44,081 bases of DNA from an uncultured Collinsella sp. (GTDB lineage Bacteria; Actinomycetota; Coriobacteriia; Coriobacteriales; Coriobacteriaceae): the NCBI GenBank assembly GCA_900756765.1, contig CAAELE010000003.1:1-44081 (forward strand). Direction: 5' to 3'. The translations under genes were made by a program, and so were the position numbers. The first letter of the stretch is position 1. Each line of letters starts with the position of its first letter. The notes under the pieces are model-generated. The model was given only the letters and a program-made list of their open reading frames with translations. It did no database searches and was not told the DNA's origin. Positions 28,700 to 36,770 of this stretch are shown piece after piece.

Positions 28700-29304
28700 T
28701 ACTCCATCTCTCGCATCCAGCGATCGAACGTCCCCACGCACACGCCTAGCCGCTTTGCCGCCTGACTCCGCGTGATATCACCCGCCTCGTAGGTATCGCG
28801 CACCAACTCGAATTGCGGAGGACAGGGCTTGCGGGGCCGGCCAAAGCGCACGCCGCGTGCTCGCGCCGCCGCAATGCCCTCGGCTTGGCGCCGGTGAATG
28901 TTCTCGCGCTCCACCTGCGCCACATAGCTCAGCAGCTGCAAAACGATATCGGCAATCAACGCACTCGTTACGTCCGACCCACCACAGTCTCTGGCGCGCG
29001 TGTCGAGCAACGGCATGTCCAGCACCACGATGGCGGCGCCGAGCTCTTTGGTTATGCACCGCCATTCCTCGAGGATCTCGCTGTAGTTACGGCCCAGCCG
29101 ATCAATGGAAAGTACCACCAGCACATCACCGGAATCCAACGCGCACAGTAGCTCGCGATACCGCGGTCGATCGAAGTCTTTGCCGCTCGCACGATCGGCA
29201 AAGATATTCGCCGGTTCCACGCCATAGGCGCCCAGCGCATCCAGCTGCCGATTCAGATTTTGATCACGCGAGCTCACCCGCGCATACCCGTACACCGTTG
29301 TCAT
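28699..29304 (-). CDS. Serine recombinase, resolvase/invertase family
   Basis: A 201-residue small serine recombinase. The N-terminal catalytic domain has YGYARVSSRDQNLNRQ with the nucleophilic Ser, DRASGKDFDRPRY and VLSIDRLGRNY with the active-site Arg residues. A long helix (VERENIHRRQAEGIAAARARG) leads to a C-terminal helix-turn-helix (ITRSQAAKRLGVCVGTFDRWM). All parts are intact. The ATG at 29304 has only a weak ribosome site; a TTG at 29334 is an alternative. No transposase or invertible-segment genes are adjacent, so it is either a solitary resolvase from a decayed element or a site-specific invertase. A hairpin repeat lies just upstream. Confidence 0.92.
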   Translation of the reverse strand: MTTVYGYARVSSRDQNLNRQLDALGAYGVEPANIFADRASGKDFDRPRYRELLCALDSGDVLVVLSIDRLGRNYSEILEEWRCITKELGAAIVVLDMPLLDTRARDCGGSDVTSALIADIVLQLLSYVAQVERENIHRRQAEGIAAARARGVRFGRPRKPCPPQFELVRDTYEAGDITRSQAAKRLGVCVGTFDRWMREME

Positions 29305-29326
29305 CTCATCCCCGCTCTCTCGAAAA

Positions 29327-29368
29327 CCTCCCAAAAAGGAACAGGTTTATTTTGGTAGGTTTTATCTC
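29327..29368. repeat. CCAAAA...TTTTGG hairpin repeat, copy 1
   Basis: CCTCCCAAAA and TTTTGGTAGG flank AGGAACAGGTTTA, then TTTTATCT. A close copy is at 43057-43098. It lies immediately upstream of the serine recombinase gene. Confidence 0.75.
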
Positions 29369-29424
29369 CCCTATAGCAGGCGGAAGACGCAAGCGCGCGA
29401 GCGGCAAGGCGATTGAACCGCCAC

Positions 29425-29450
29425 AAAAAAGGCGGCCCCAAAAGACCGCC
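29425..29450 (-). terminator. Terminator after rnr
   Basis: A stem GGCGGCC/GACCGCC (one wobble) with a minus-strand run of six T, about 30 nt past the rnr stop codon. Confidence 0.85.
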
Positions 29451-29478
29451 CCGTTCTCTATGAATTACCAAATTCCGG

Positions 29479-31614
29479 CTAATGAATAAGCCTGAAATCC
29501 AAGTGCCCGCGCGTGGTGTTGACGCGCGAGACCTCGATGATCACGCGCTGCCCCAGCTCATAGCGTGTCCCCGTGTCGGCGCCCGTGAGCGCGAGCGCGT
29601 CCTCATCAAACTCGAACCACTCGTTGCCCAGACTCTTGATCGAAACCAGACCCTCAACCTGTGTCAGATCCAGGCGCACAAAGAGGCCCATGCTGCTGAC
29701 CCACGAGATCGTTCCGGCATAGCGCTCGCCCAGGCGGTCCTCGTAGTACTGGGCGATCTTGATCTTTTGCGTCGCATGACTGGCGGCGTCTGCCGCACGC
29801 TCGGCATCGCTGCACGCGCGGCAGATTTGCGGCAGGATGCGCGGCAGGGACTCGCGACCCTTACCGATCAGCCGCGGCGTACGCACCAAGGCGTCTTTTC
29901 CACCCAGCCGCTCGTATGCCAGCTGCAGCTTGAGCACGCGATGCACCACCAGGTCGGGATAGCGGCGAATGGGACTCGTAAAGTGGCAATAGCACGGCGC
30001 GGCAAGTGCAAAGTGGCCCTCGTTGCGCGGCTTGTACAGTGCGCGCTGCATACTGCGCAGCAGCAACGTGTTGACGAGCGGCGCGTTAGCCGTACCGGCT
30101 GCGGCATCAACCGCCGCCTGCAGCTCATCGGGGCTTCCCAGAGCAATGCCGGACGCGCGACGGTCATCGATGATACCCAGCTGTGCTAGCGCCACGGCGG
30201 CACCGTGCAGGCTGTCGGGGCTGGGATCGTCGTGCACGCGATAGCAGGCCTCGATATCGCGGTCGACCAGCCACTCCGCCACGCACTCGTTGGCCAGCAG
30301 CATGGCTTCCTCAATCAACGACGTGGCGCACGAGCGCTCGCGTGCCACGATCTGCACGGGCACGCCGTTCTCGTCCAGCAGCGCGCGGATCTCGGCCGTA
30401 TCAAAGTCGACCGAACCGCGTGCGCGACGAATACGACGGCGAAGCTCGGCGAGCTCGTTGGCCGCTACGAGGAAATCCCCCAAGTCGACGTTATAGCCGC
30501 GAGCGGTTTCCTCGCACGCAAGCCCGCGCTCGAGCGCTTCCTCGCGCGAGGCTTCAACCGCGGCAACATCCTCGGCGGCACCCTCCAGCACCGAATACTC
30601 CACCGCACCGGCACGCACCAGCAGCGCCTCGGCGCCGTCGTAGTCCATGCGCACGCGCGAGCGGATCACGCTGGGATAGGGATCGTAATGGCGCACGCGA
30701 CCCTGCGCGTCGAGCTCAATGTCGATGGTAAACGCCAGGCGGTCCTCGTCGGGACGCAGCGAGCACAAATCGTTCGACAGGCGCTCGGGCAACATGGGCA
30801 GCACGCGATCGGCAAGATACACCGACGTCGTGCGATGGCGGGCTTCCAAATCGATATGTCCGTCCCAGGCAACATAGTGCGAAACGTCGGCAATATGGAC
30901 ACCCAGCTTGTAGCCACCCTCGGGCGTGCGCTCCAGCGAGATGGCGTCGTCAAAGTCGCGCGCGTCGACCGGGTCAATCGTAATGACAAAGCGGTCACGC
31001 AGGTCTCGGCGGAGCGGATCCTTGAGTGCCGAGGCAACATCGAGCGAAAGTGCCTCGGCCTCGGCTAGCGCGGCCTCGGGATAAGTATCGGTATAGCCAT
31101 AGCGCGCCATCACATACTGAACGCCCAAATCGGGCGCATCATCGCCGCCAATACGGCGCTCGATCGTAACGGTGCCCGATTCCAGGCGCGTCGGATATGT
31201 CAGAATGCGTGCGACGACCGCATCACCCGGATGAACGCCCAAGCGCTCCGCCGAGGTGTCCTCCGGCAGAATAAAGAAATCGGCCTTAAGGCGAGAATCA
31301 AGCGGCTCAATCACCCCGAGCGGTCCGGCGGTCTGGTACGTGCCCACCACACTAATGGCCGCACGCTCGATGACGCCCTCGATTACGGCGCGTCGCTCGC
31401 CATGCGGGCTGTTCTTAATGCTCACGGCAACGGTATCGCCGTTCATAATCTCGCGCTTGCCACGGCCCATGACCTTGTAGTCGCCGTTTTCGGTTACAAC
31501 GTAGGCGCTATGCTCATGGAGCTGCACGCGTCCGGTCAGACTCGGGCGACGCTCGCTGCGCACCGGCCCGCGCTTATAGCGAGCTCCACGCTTATGCTTG
31601 TTATTGCGCCCCAT
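29479..31614 (-). CDS. rnr: Ribonuclease R (RNB-family 3'-5' exoribonuclease)
   Basis: A 711-residue processive 3'-5' exoribonuclease that degrades structured RNA and works with SmpB/tmRNA in quality control. A basic N-terminus is followed by cold-shock-like RNA-binding domains (TGRVQLHEHSAYVV, GDTVAVSI), the RNB catalytic domain with DPVDARDFDD at 214-223 (Mg-binding Asp cluster), and a C-terminal S1 domain (YAGTISWVSSMGLFVRLDLT). It is slightly shorter than the E. coli enzyme and lacks its long Lys-rich tail. AAGGAGG precedes the ATG. Confidence 0.95.
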   Translation of the reverse strand: MGRNNKHKRGARYKRGPVRSERRPSLTGRVQLHEHSAYVVTENGDYKVMGRGKREIMNGDTVAVSIKNSPHGERRAVIEGVIERAAISVVGTYQTAGPLGVIEPLDSRLKADFFILPEDTSAERLGVHPGDAVVARILTYPTRLESGTVTIERRIGGDDAPDLGVQYVMARYGYTDTYPEAALAEAEALSLDVASALKDPLRRDLRDRFVITIDPVDARDFDDAISLERTPEGGYKLGVHIADVSHYVAWDGHIDLEARHRTTSVYLADRVLPMLPERLSNDLCSLRPDEDRLAFTIDIELDAQGRVRHYDPYPSVIRSRVRMDYDGAEALLVRAGAVEYSVLEGAAEDVAAVEASREEALERGLACEETARGYNVDLGDFLVAANELAELRRRIRRARGSVDFDTAEIRALLDENGVPVQIVARERSCATSLIEEAMLLANECVAEWLVDRDIEACYRVHDDPSPDSLHGAAVALAQLGIIDDRRASGIALGSPDELQAAVDAAAGTANAPLVNTLLLRSMQRALYKPRNEGHFALAAPCYCHFTSPIRRYPDLVVHRVLKLQLAYERLGGKDALVRTPRLIGKGRESLPRILPQICRACSDAERAADAASHATQKIKIAQYYEDRLGERYAGTISWVSSMGLFVRLDLTQVEGLVSIKSLGNEWFEFDEDALALTGADTGTRYELGQRVIIEVSRVNTTRGHLDFRLIH

Positions 31615-31665
31615 GGCGCCTCCTTGCTATCGATGGCCGTTTACACCCCAAGAGTCTACCCAAAC

Positions 31666-31749
31666 GATCCCTAGGGGACGGCAGGATTGCGGATCACATG
31701 GATAGACCAGCGCCACGATGATCCACAATCCTGCCGTCCCCTAGGGATC
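31666..31749. repeat. 84-bp inverted repeat with 24-bp perfect arms
   Basis: GATCCCTAGGGGACGGCAGG... (31666-31689) and its exact complement (31726-31749) surround 36 nt. A 32-bp segment of the right arm recurs at 37825-37856 with two differences, and the GGGGACGG core recurs at 19352 and 37859. It lies between rnr and ftsX, next to the ftsX terminator. Confidence 0.9.
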
Positions 31750-31785
31750 AAAAAACGGGCCGCCCCCAAAAGAGACGACCCGTTG
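31750..31785 (-). terminator. Terminator after ftsX
   Basis: ACGGGCCG/CGACCCGT stem (one wobble) with a minus-strand run of T, about 25 nt past the ftsX stop codon. Confidence 0.8.
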
Positions 31786-31807
31786 AAGGAACGAATTCCG
31801 GCCACGC

Positions 31808-32728
31808 CTACACGCGCAGATAGCGGCGCATGGCGATGGCGGAACCAAAGAGACCGATAATGACGCCGACCAGAATCAGCGCGGCGTAGGTCACCAGGTA
31901 GTACTGCATCGGCAGCGCAAACGACATCCAGCCGATGCTCTCCTGCAGACGCGGAACCATCAGGTTACGCAGCAGCTCCAGCACGCCGATGGAAAGCAGC
32001 GAGCCCAAAATGGCCTGCAGCACGCCCTCGGTAATGAACGGCCCGCGAATGAAGCCGTTGCTTGCGCCCACCAGACGCATGATCGCGATCTCACGACGAC
32101 GCGCCGTAATGGACAGGCGAATCGTGTTGTTAATGAAGATGAACGCGATAAAGGTCAGCAGGCCGACGAGCACCACAGCGGCGATACGGATGTAGTTGGT
32201 CACCTGGAACAGGCGGCTCACTTCCTCCTGGCCGTACAGAACGCTCGCGTTAACGTCGCCGTCATCCGCGATCTTCTGAAAATCGGCGTTCTTCTTGAGC
32301 TTCTGGGCCGTGCTCTCGACCATGGACGGATCGTCCATCTCGATGGCAAACGAAGCCGGCAGCGGGTTCTGACCGTCAAGCGCGCTCATGGTAGCGTCGG
32401 CGTTACCCGACATCTTGCTCGTGTACTCGGCCAGCGCGTCGTCCTTGTCCTTGTACGTCACGGACTTGACGTTGCTCCACGTCTTGAGCTCGGCCTCAAA
32501 GGCCTGAACATCTGCCTGGTCGGCGTCATCGCTAATAAAGGCGTTGATGACGACCTGATCCTCGACGGTGCCGATCACGGAGTTCAGCATCGCGGAACCC
32601 ATAATGAACAGGCCGATGATAAACAGCGAAAGGAAAATCGTGATGACGGCGCCGAGCGAGGTGGTCCAGTTACGGAAGAAGTGGCTGATTGCCTCTTTGA
32701 GCGAGTAGCCCACGTTAGTTGGTGCCAT
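31808..32728 (-). CDS. ftsX: Cell division ABC transporter permease FtsX
   Basis: A 306-residue membrane protein that, with FtsE, couples ATP hydrolysis to activation of cell-wall hydrolases at the septum. A cytoplasmic N-terminus and first helix (about 22-45) lead to an extracellular domain of about 120 residues (from VIGTVEDQVVINAFI), then three helices. The conserved ARRREIAIMRLVGASNGFIRGPF loop couples to the ATPase. It overlaps ftsE by 14 nt, and GGGGAGG lies inside ftsE. In many bacteria ftsEX sits beside prfB; here prfB is about 5 kb away. Confidence 0.95.
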   Translation of the reverse strand: MAPTNVGYSLKEAISHFFRNWTTSLGAVITIFLSLFIIGLFIMGSAMLNSVIGTVEDQVVINAFISDDADQADVQAFEAELKTWSNVKSVTYKDKDDALAEYTSKMSGNADATMSALDGQNPLPASFAIEMDDPSMVESTAQKLKKNADFQKIADDGDVNASVLYGQEEVSRLFQVTNYIRIAAVVLVGLLTFIAFIFINNTIRLSITARRREIAIMRLVGASNGFIRGPFITEGVLQAILGSLLSIGVLELLRNLMVPRLQESIGWMSFALPMQYYLVTYAALILVGVIIGLFGSAIAMRRYLRV

Positions 32729-33935
32729 AGTTGCCGTAACCTCCCCTCTCCTGGTCGCGGATTACGTGGCCGCCCTCGAGGGCGATCACGCGACGGTGCA
32801 TGCTATCGACCATCTCGCGGTCGTGCGTAGCGACGATCACGGTGGTACCGGTGCGGTTAATGCGCTCGAGCAGCTTCATGATGCCCAGCGAAATCGCCGG
32901 GTCGAGGTTGCCCGTGGGCTCGTCGCAAATCAGCAGTGGCGGGCGGTTGACCATAGCGCGGGCAACGGCCACGCGCTGCTGCTCGCCACCGGAAAGCTGA
33001 TCGGGCAGCGAGTCCATCTGGTCGGCCAGACCGACCAGACGCAGCACCTCGGGCACCTGGCTGCGAATGACGCCCTTGGGCTTGCCGATGCACTGCAGGG
33101 CAAACGCCACGTTTTCGTAGGCGGTCTTTTGCGGCAGGAGCTTAAAGTCCTGGAACACGGCGCCAATCTGACGACGCAGGAACGGAACCTTGCGGTTCTT
33201 GATCTTCATGAGATCCTGACCGGCAACCAAAATGCGACCGCTCGTAGGCTTGACGTCGCGGTTGAGCGTCGACAGCAGCGTGGTCTTACCCGAGCCGGAG
33301 TGACCGACCAAAAAGACGAACTCGCCCGGATAGATCTCGATGTTGATGTCGTCGAGTGCGGGCTTGTTGGGCTGCGCCGGATAGATCTTGGTGACGTGCT
33401 CCATAAGGATGACAGGCTCGACACCGGCCTGCTTGGCCATCTTTTTGCGGCTGGCCTGCGGGTCGATGGGCGCAAACACCGACGTAAAGTCGGGATTGTT
33501 GAGCGCATTGTCGAGGCTTGCGACCTCGGCGGCCTGATCGCTCTCGACTACGGGAGCCGCGGGCTGCGTAGGATCGGGAATACCGGCAAAAAGACCGGAC
33601 TGCGCAGGCTGTGGCGCCGGAGTCGCAGGAGCCATGGGGTCGGGAATACCGGCCATGACAGGCTGCGGCGCGACAGCGTCCGCCTGGGGCTGATCCACGC
33701 GAGCGGTCACCTTCTGCACGGGCTCAAAACCCGCGGCCTCGGAAAGCTCGACATCATTGGTGGGATTGTAGGCAAAGGGATCTGATGCCGGCTGTGCCTG
33801 ATCTGCCGGCTGTGCGGGGATCGGGCTAAACAGCTGATCCTCTGAATCCGGGGTGGCGAAACGAGTGCCCACGGCGCCTGGCTGCGTCTTGGGGGCGTCA
33901 TCGCCCGCACCGGAGGTACGGAAGTGGTTACCCAC
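32715..33935 (-). CDS. ftsE: Cell division ATP-binding protein FtsE with long N-terminal extension
   Basis: A 406-residue ATPase partner of FtsX. The ABC core begins near residue 172 (EPVILMEHVTKIYP) and is complete: Walker A GHSGSGKTT at 211-219, signature LSGGEQQRVA, Walker B LLICDEPTG, and the switch His in ATHDREMV. The first ~170 residues are low-complexity, Pro/Ala/Gln/Asp-rich and contain AGIPDP twice (95-100 and 117-122); typical FtsE proteins are about 220-230 residues. The start is GTG at 33935 with AAGGAG. No good ribosome site supports an internal start (ATG at residue 166), so the long form is likely real. Confidence 0.94.
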   Translation of the reverse strand: MGNHFRTSGAGDDAPKTQPGAVGTRFATPDSEDQLFSPIPAQPADQAQPASDPFAYNPTNDVELSEAAGFEPVQKVTARVDQPQADAVAPQPVMAGIPDPMAPATPAPQPAQSGLFAGIPDPTQPAAPVVESDQAAEVASLDNALNNPDFTSVFAPIDPQASRKKMAKQAGVEPVILMEHVTKIYPAQPNKPALDDINIEIYPGEFVFLVGHSGSGKTTLLSTLNRDVKPTSGRILVAGQDLMKIKNRKVPFLRRQIGAVFQDFKLLPQKTAYENVAFALQCIGKPKGVIRSQVPEVLRLVGLADQMDSLPDQLSGGEQQRVAVARAMVNRPPLLICDEPTGNLDPAISLGIMKLLERINRTGTTVIVATHDREMVDSMHRRVIALEGGHVIRDQERGGYGNYGTN

Positions 33936-34037
33936 TGGTGCTCCTTATCGTCGTGCGTTTAAACTACATGAGCGCTTTATATTCTAGCAGCATTAGCTTT
34001 GCTGCACATAAGAAGCATGGCGGGGCTTGGTCTCACC

Positions 34038-34160
34038 GGCCGCGCGCAGGATTACCTCCCAAATCGTCCTCGGACATGTCGGAGCCCCCGCTGCGCACTA
34101 CGTGCGGCGGGGGCTCCTCCGTCCTGCGGAAAGATTTGGGAGGTAACCCTGCGCGCGGCC
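34038..34160. repeat. 123-bp nested palindrome
   Basis: 28-nt outer arms (34038-34065 and 34133-34160, one mismatch) beginning GGCCGCGCGCAGGATTACC enclose an inner hairpin of GGAGCCCCCG/CGGGGGCTCC type (34081-34117). It lies in the 500-bp divergent gap between ftsE and the gene at 34449. No gene is seen in 33936-34448. Confidence 0.9.
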
Positions 34161-34289
34161 TGCGGCTACTAAGGGATCGATGCGTTCATCTTGGATGCAG
34201 CAAAACCATGCTTGGGCCTGGCTGAATTGCACTTTGTTGTGCTGGGCCCTTCTCCCAATAGGAGCCCTGCTTGATACGGTCTCTTTAGA

Positions 34290-34356
34290 AGTTGCGGTGA
34301 AATAGGGACTATTTTAGCAGTTAAAAGCCCTAATCAGTCCTTATTTCACCGCAACT
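34290..34356. repeat. 67-bp inverted-repeat element, copy 3
   Basis: AGTTGCGGTGAAATAGGGAC and the complement AGTCCTTATTTCACCGCAACT at the ends, exactly 67 bp overall. The arm sequence matches copy 2 most closely. It lies about 90 nt upstream of the gene at 34449. Confidence 0.9.
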
Positions 34357-34448
34357 TATATTGGGGCTCATTGTTGCGCAACTTGGGTTGGAGTTTTCGC
34401 TTTACAGTTGAGTTAGAAAGATGGTTCTCGGCTTATTGCGAGGTTGGT

Positions 34449-35717
34449 ATGGTTTGTCCGTATTGTGGTGCTGAGCTTGCTGATGGTGCTCGGTTTTGTG
34501 TGGGATGTGGGGCTGCGCTTGACGGGACACAGGCTATGCCCGTAGCCGAGCCTGCGGTTGTGCCGGCACCCGTGAACTCGCCCGCCCCCAGCAAAAAGCC
34601 CAAGAAAGGCGTCGTGATCGCTATCGTCTGCGCGACGGTAATCGTTGTTGGCGGGGGCGGTGGGCTGGCGCATCACCTGTATCAGCAGCATGTTCAGGAG
34701 CAGGAGCAGTATGAGTCGGCGCATTCCAAGCATGCGCTCGTGGTGAGTGTAAAGGCTGAAGGTTGGGACACCGATAACGGCGCTTCTCGTGTGCCGGTGC
34801 GCGTAAAGGGCAAGACGGTCGACGGAAAGAAGGTCGACAAGGTCGAATATGTTGCCTCTGACGGCTCGGGCATCAAACTTATCCAGGGCAAGTACACGTT
34901 CAAGGCGGCAGGCTCCCCCATCGCCGCCGATGGCACTATCTACCAGGTGCCTTGCACAAAGGCCGAGCTCACGCTCGACGACGCTTTTGCCAAGGGCGAG
35001 AAGATTGACTTGGCAGAACTCGCCGAGCAGGATTCGGTTTTGGACTTTACACCCATCGATGCTGTCGACGTGACCGACGACGAGATCAACGACGCCGTGA
35101 CGCTCGCCATGGCATACAAGGGCAAGGACGCGCCCGACGTCGATGCACTGCAACACGCCGCAACGAACCGCCGCGACACCGCCGTCGCAGCCAAGAAAGC
35201 CGCCGAAGAGGAAGCGGCGCGCCAGGCCGAGGAACAGCGCAAAGCCGCCGCACGCCACATCGAGGCCCAAACCTTCAGTGTCGACCTGCCCGAGTACTGG
35301 GATGGTAGGGTGACAGCAGAAGTCAACGGAGATGCGATAGGGCTGTACTCGACCGCCTTTCCAGATAAAGAGCTTGGATATCTTGCCATGAAAAATGAAC
35401 CGTATGGAAACGCGGGAGATATCGAGTGCGGCCGTATTCGCGACATCAAGCTCGACGAAAACCACTATGTAAAACTAGTAATTTATCGTTGGGCCTTTGA
35501 TGCGGGGCAAGACCATTTATCAAAAGCTGAATATCGTCTTAACTTGTGTTCAGATGATGCCGCACGCGAGATAGTCGACCTCCAATCGTTGGGGACAATC
35601 TCCTACGACTCCATTCTTGCGGATATGGTTGCGGCAAATGACGCTAATGTCGCAGCAGTATGCTGGCCAGACGACATCTTTGCCAACGCCCTCGCCCCGA
35701 CCGTGAAGCTCCTCTAA
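34449..35717 (+). CDS. Zinc-ribbon, single-pass membrane protein with coiled coil, unknown function
   Basis: A 422-residue protein. The N-terminal double-CxxC zinc ribbon (CPYCGAEL...CVGCGAAL, residues 3-24) is followed by a Pro/Ala linker, one transmembrane helix (VVIAIVCATVIVVGGGG, about 54-72) and an extracytoplasmic region. That region includes an acidic beta-rich part, an Ala/Glu/Arg coiled coil (AAKKAAEEEAARQAEEQRK) and a C-terminal domain with unusual codon use from about 35300. The start at 34449 places the zinc ribbon first. Zinc-ribbon plus membrane anchor is common in Gram-positive surface-associated proteins, but no function is known. Confidence 0.82.
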   Translation: MVCPYCGAELADGARFCVGCGAALDGTQAMPVAEPAVVPAPVNSPAPSKKPKKGVVIAIVCATVIVVGGGGGLAHHLYQQHVQEQEQYESAHSKHALVVSVKAEGWDTDNGASRVPVRVKGKTVDGKKVDKVEYVASDGSGIKLIQGKYTFKAAGSPIAADGTIYQVPCTKAELTLDDAFAKGEKIDLAELAEQDSVLDFTPIDAVDVTDDEINDAVTLAMAYKGKDAPDVDALQHAATNRRDTAVAAKKAAEEEAARQAEEQRKAAARHIEAQTFSVDLPEYWDGRVTAEVNGDAIGLYSTAFPDKELGYLAMKNEPYGNAGDIECGRIRDIKLDENHYVKLVIYRWAFDAGQDHLSKAEYRLNLCSDDAAREIVDLQSLGTISYDSILADMVAANDANVAAVCWPDDIFANALAPTVKLL

Positions 35718-35737
35718 CCGTCCCCCCCCCAAACACA

Positions 35738-35777
35738 AAGCCGGGGCGCCCCCACACGAAAGGCACCCCGGCTTATT
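35738..35777. terminator. Bidirectional terminator between convergent genes
   Basis: A 13-bp stem AAGCCGGGGCGCC/GGCACCCCGGCTT (one wobble) between the zinc-ribbon gene and the transketolase C-terminal gene. AT-rich flanks on both sides. Confidence 0.88.
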
Positions 35778-35827
35778 TATTGCCCAATACGGGAACGGCT
35801 CTCAAGTTAAGGCCAACGCAAAACGCC

Positions 35828-36769
35828 TTAGGCCAAGAACTCCTTGGTGGTCGCCACGATGTTGGCGGCGTCCAGGCCGTACTTGTGCAGGAGCTCGGCA
35901 CCCGGGCCGGACTCGCCGAACGTGTCGTTGACGCCGATCTTCTTGAGCGGCGTCGGGCACTGCTCGCACAGGACATCGGCAACGGCGCTGCCCAGGCCAC
36001 CGATCACGGAGTGCTCCTCGACGGTCACGACGTGGCCGGTCTTGGTGGCGCTCTTGACGATCAGGTCGGAGTCGATGGGCTTAATGGTGTGCATGTTGAT
36101 GACCTCGGCGTCGATACCCTCGGCAGCAAGCTGCTCGGCAGCCCCGAGGGCCTCGCCGACCATCAGGCCGCAGGCAATGATGGTAACGTCGGCGCCCTCG
36201 CGCATGATGATGCCCTTGCCCAGTTCAAACTTGTAGGTCTCGGGGTCATTAATGACCGGCGAGGCCAGACGGGCAAAGCGCATGTACACAGGGCCGTCGC
36301 ACTCGTAGGCGGCGCGCGTCACGGCGCGGGCCTCGACGTCGTCAGCGGGAACGATCACGGTCATGCCGGGGATAACGCGCATAAGGGCGATATCCTCGCA
36401 GCACTGGTGCGTGGCGCCATCCTCGCCCACCGAGATACCGGCGTGTGTGGCACCGATCTTGACGTTGAGGTGCGGGTAGCCGATGGAGTTACGGACCTGC
36501 TCAAAGGCGCGGCCGGCGGCAAACATGGCAAAGGTGCTCGCGAAGGCAACGCGGCCGGTGGTCGCGATACCGGCGGCGACGCCCATCAGGTTGCTCTCGG
36601 CAATGCCCACATCGAAGAAGCGGTCGGGGCAGGCCGCCTTGAACTTACCGGTCTGCGTGGCGGCGGCCAGGTCGGCGTCGAGGACCACAAAGTCATCGTG
36701 CTCGTTGGCGAGCTCGACGAGGGCCTCGCCGTAGCTTACGCGCGTGGCGATTTTCTTGACGTCTGCCAT
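35828..36769 (-). CDS. Transketolase, C-terminal subunit
   Basis: A 313-residue pyrimidine-binding and C-terminal half of a split transketolase, which moves two-carbon units between sugar phosphates with thiamine diphosphate. DADLAAATQTGKF and FDVGIAESNLMGVAAGIA (with the Glu that activates the cofactor), ATHAGISVGEDGATHQ and TVEEHSVIGGLGSAVADVL are typical. It starts 1 nt after the stop of the N-terminal subunit gene (TAGgATG), so translation is coupled. Related split enzymes include DXP synthase-like proteins, but the halves here match transketolase. Confidence 0.93.
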   Translation of the reverse strand: MADVKKIATRVSYGEALVELANEHDDFVVLDADLAAATQTGKFKAACPDRFFDVGIAESNLMGVAAGIATTGRVAFASTFAMFAAGRAFEQVRNSIGYPHLNVKIGATHAGISVGEDGATHQCCEDIALMRVIPGMTVIVPADDVEARAVTRAAYECDGPVYMRFARLASPVINDPETYKFELGKGIIMREGADVTIIACGLMVGEALGAAEQLAAEGIDAEVINMHTIKPIDSDLIVKSATKTGHVVTVEEHSVIGGLGSAVADVLCEQCPTPLKKIGVNDTFGESGPGAELLHKYGLDAANIVATTKEFLA

Positions 36770-36770
36770 C

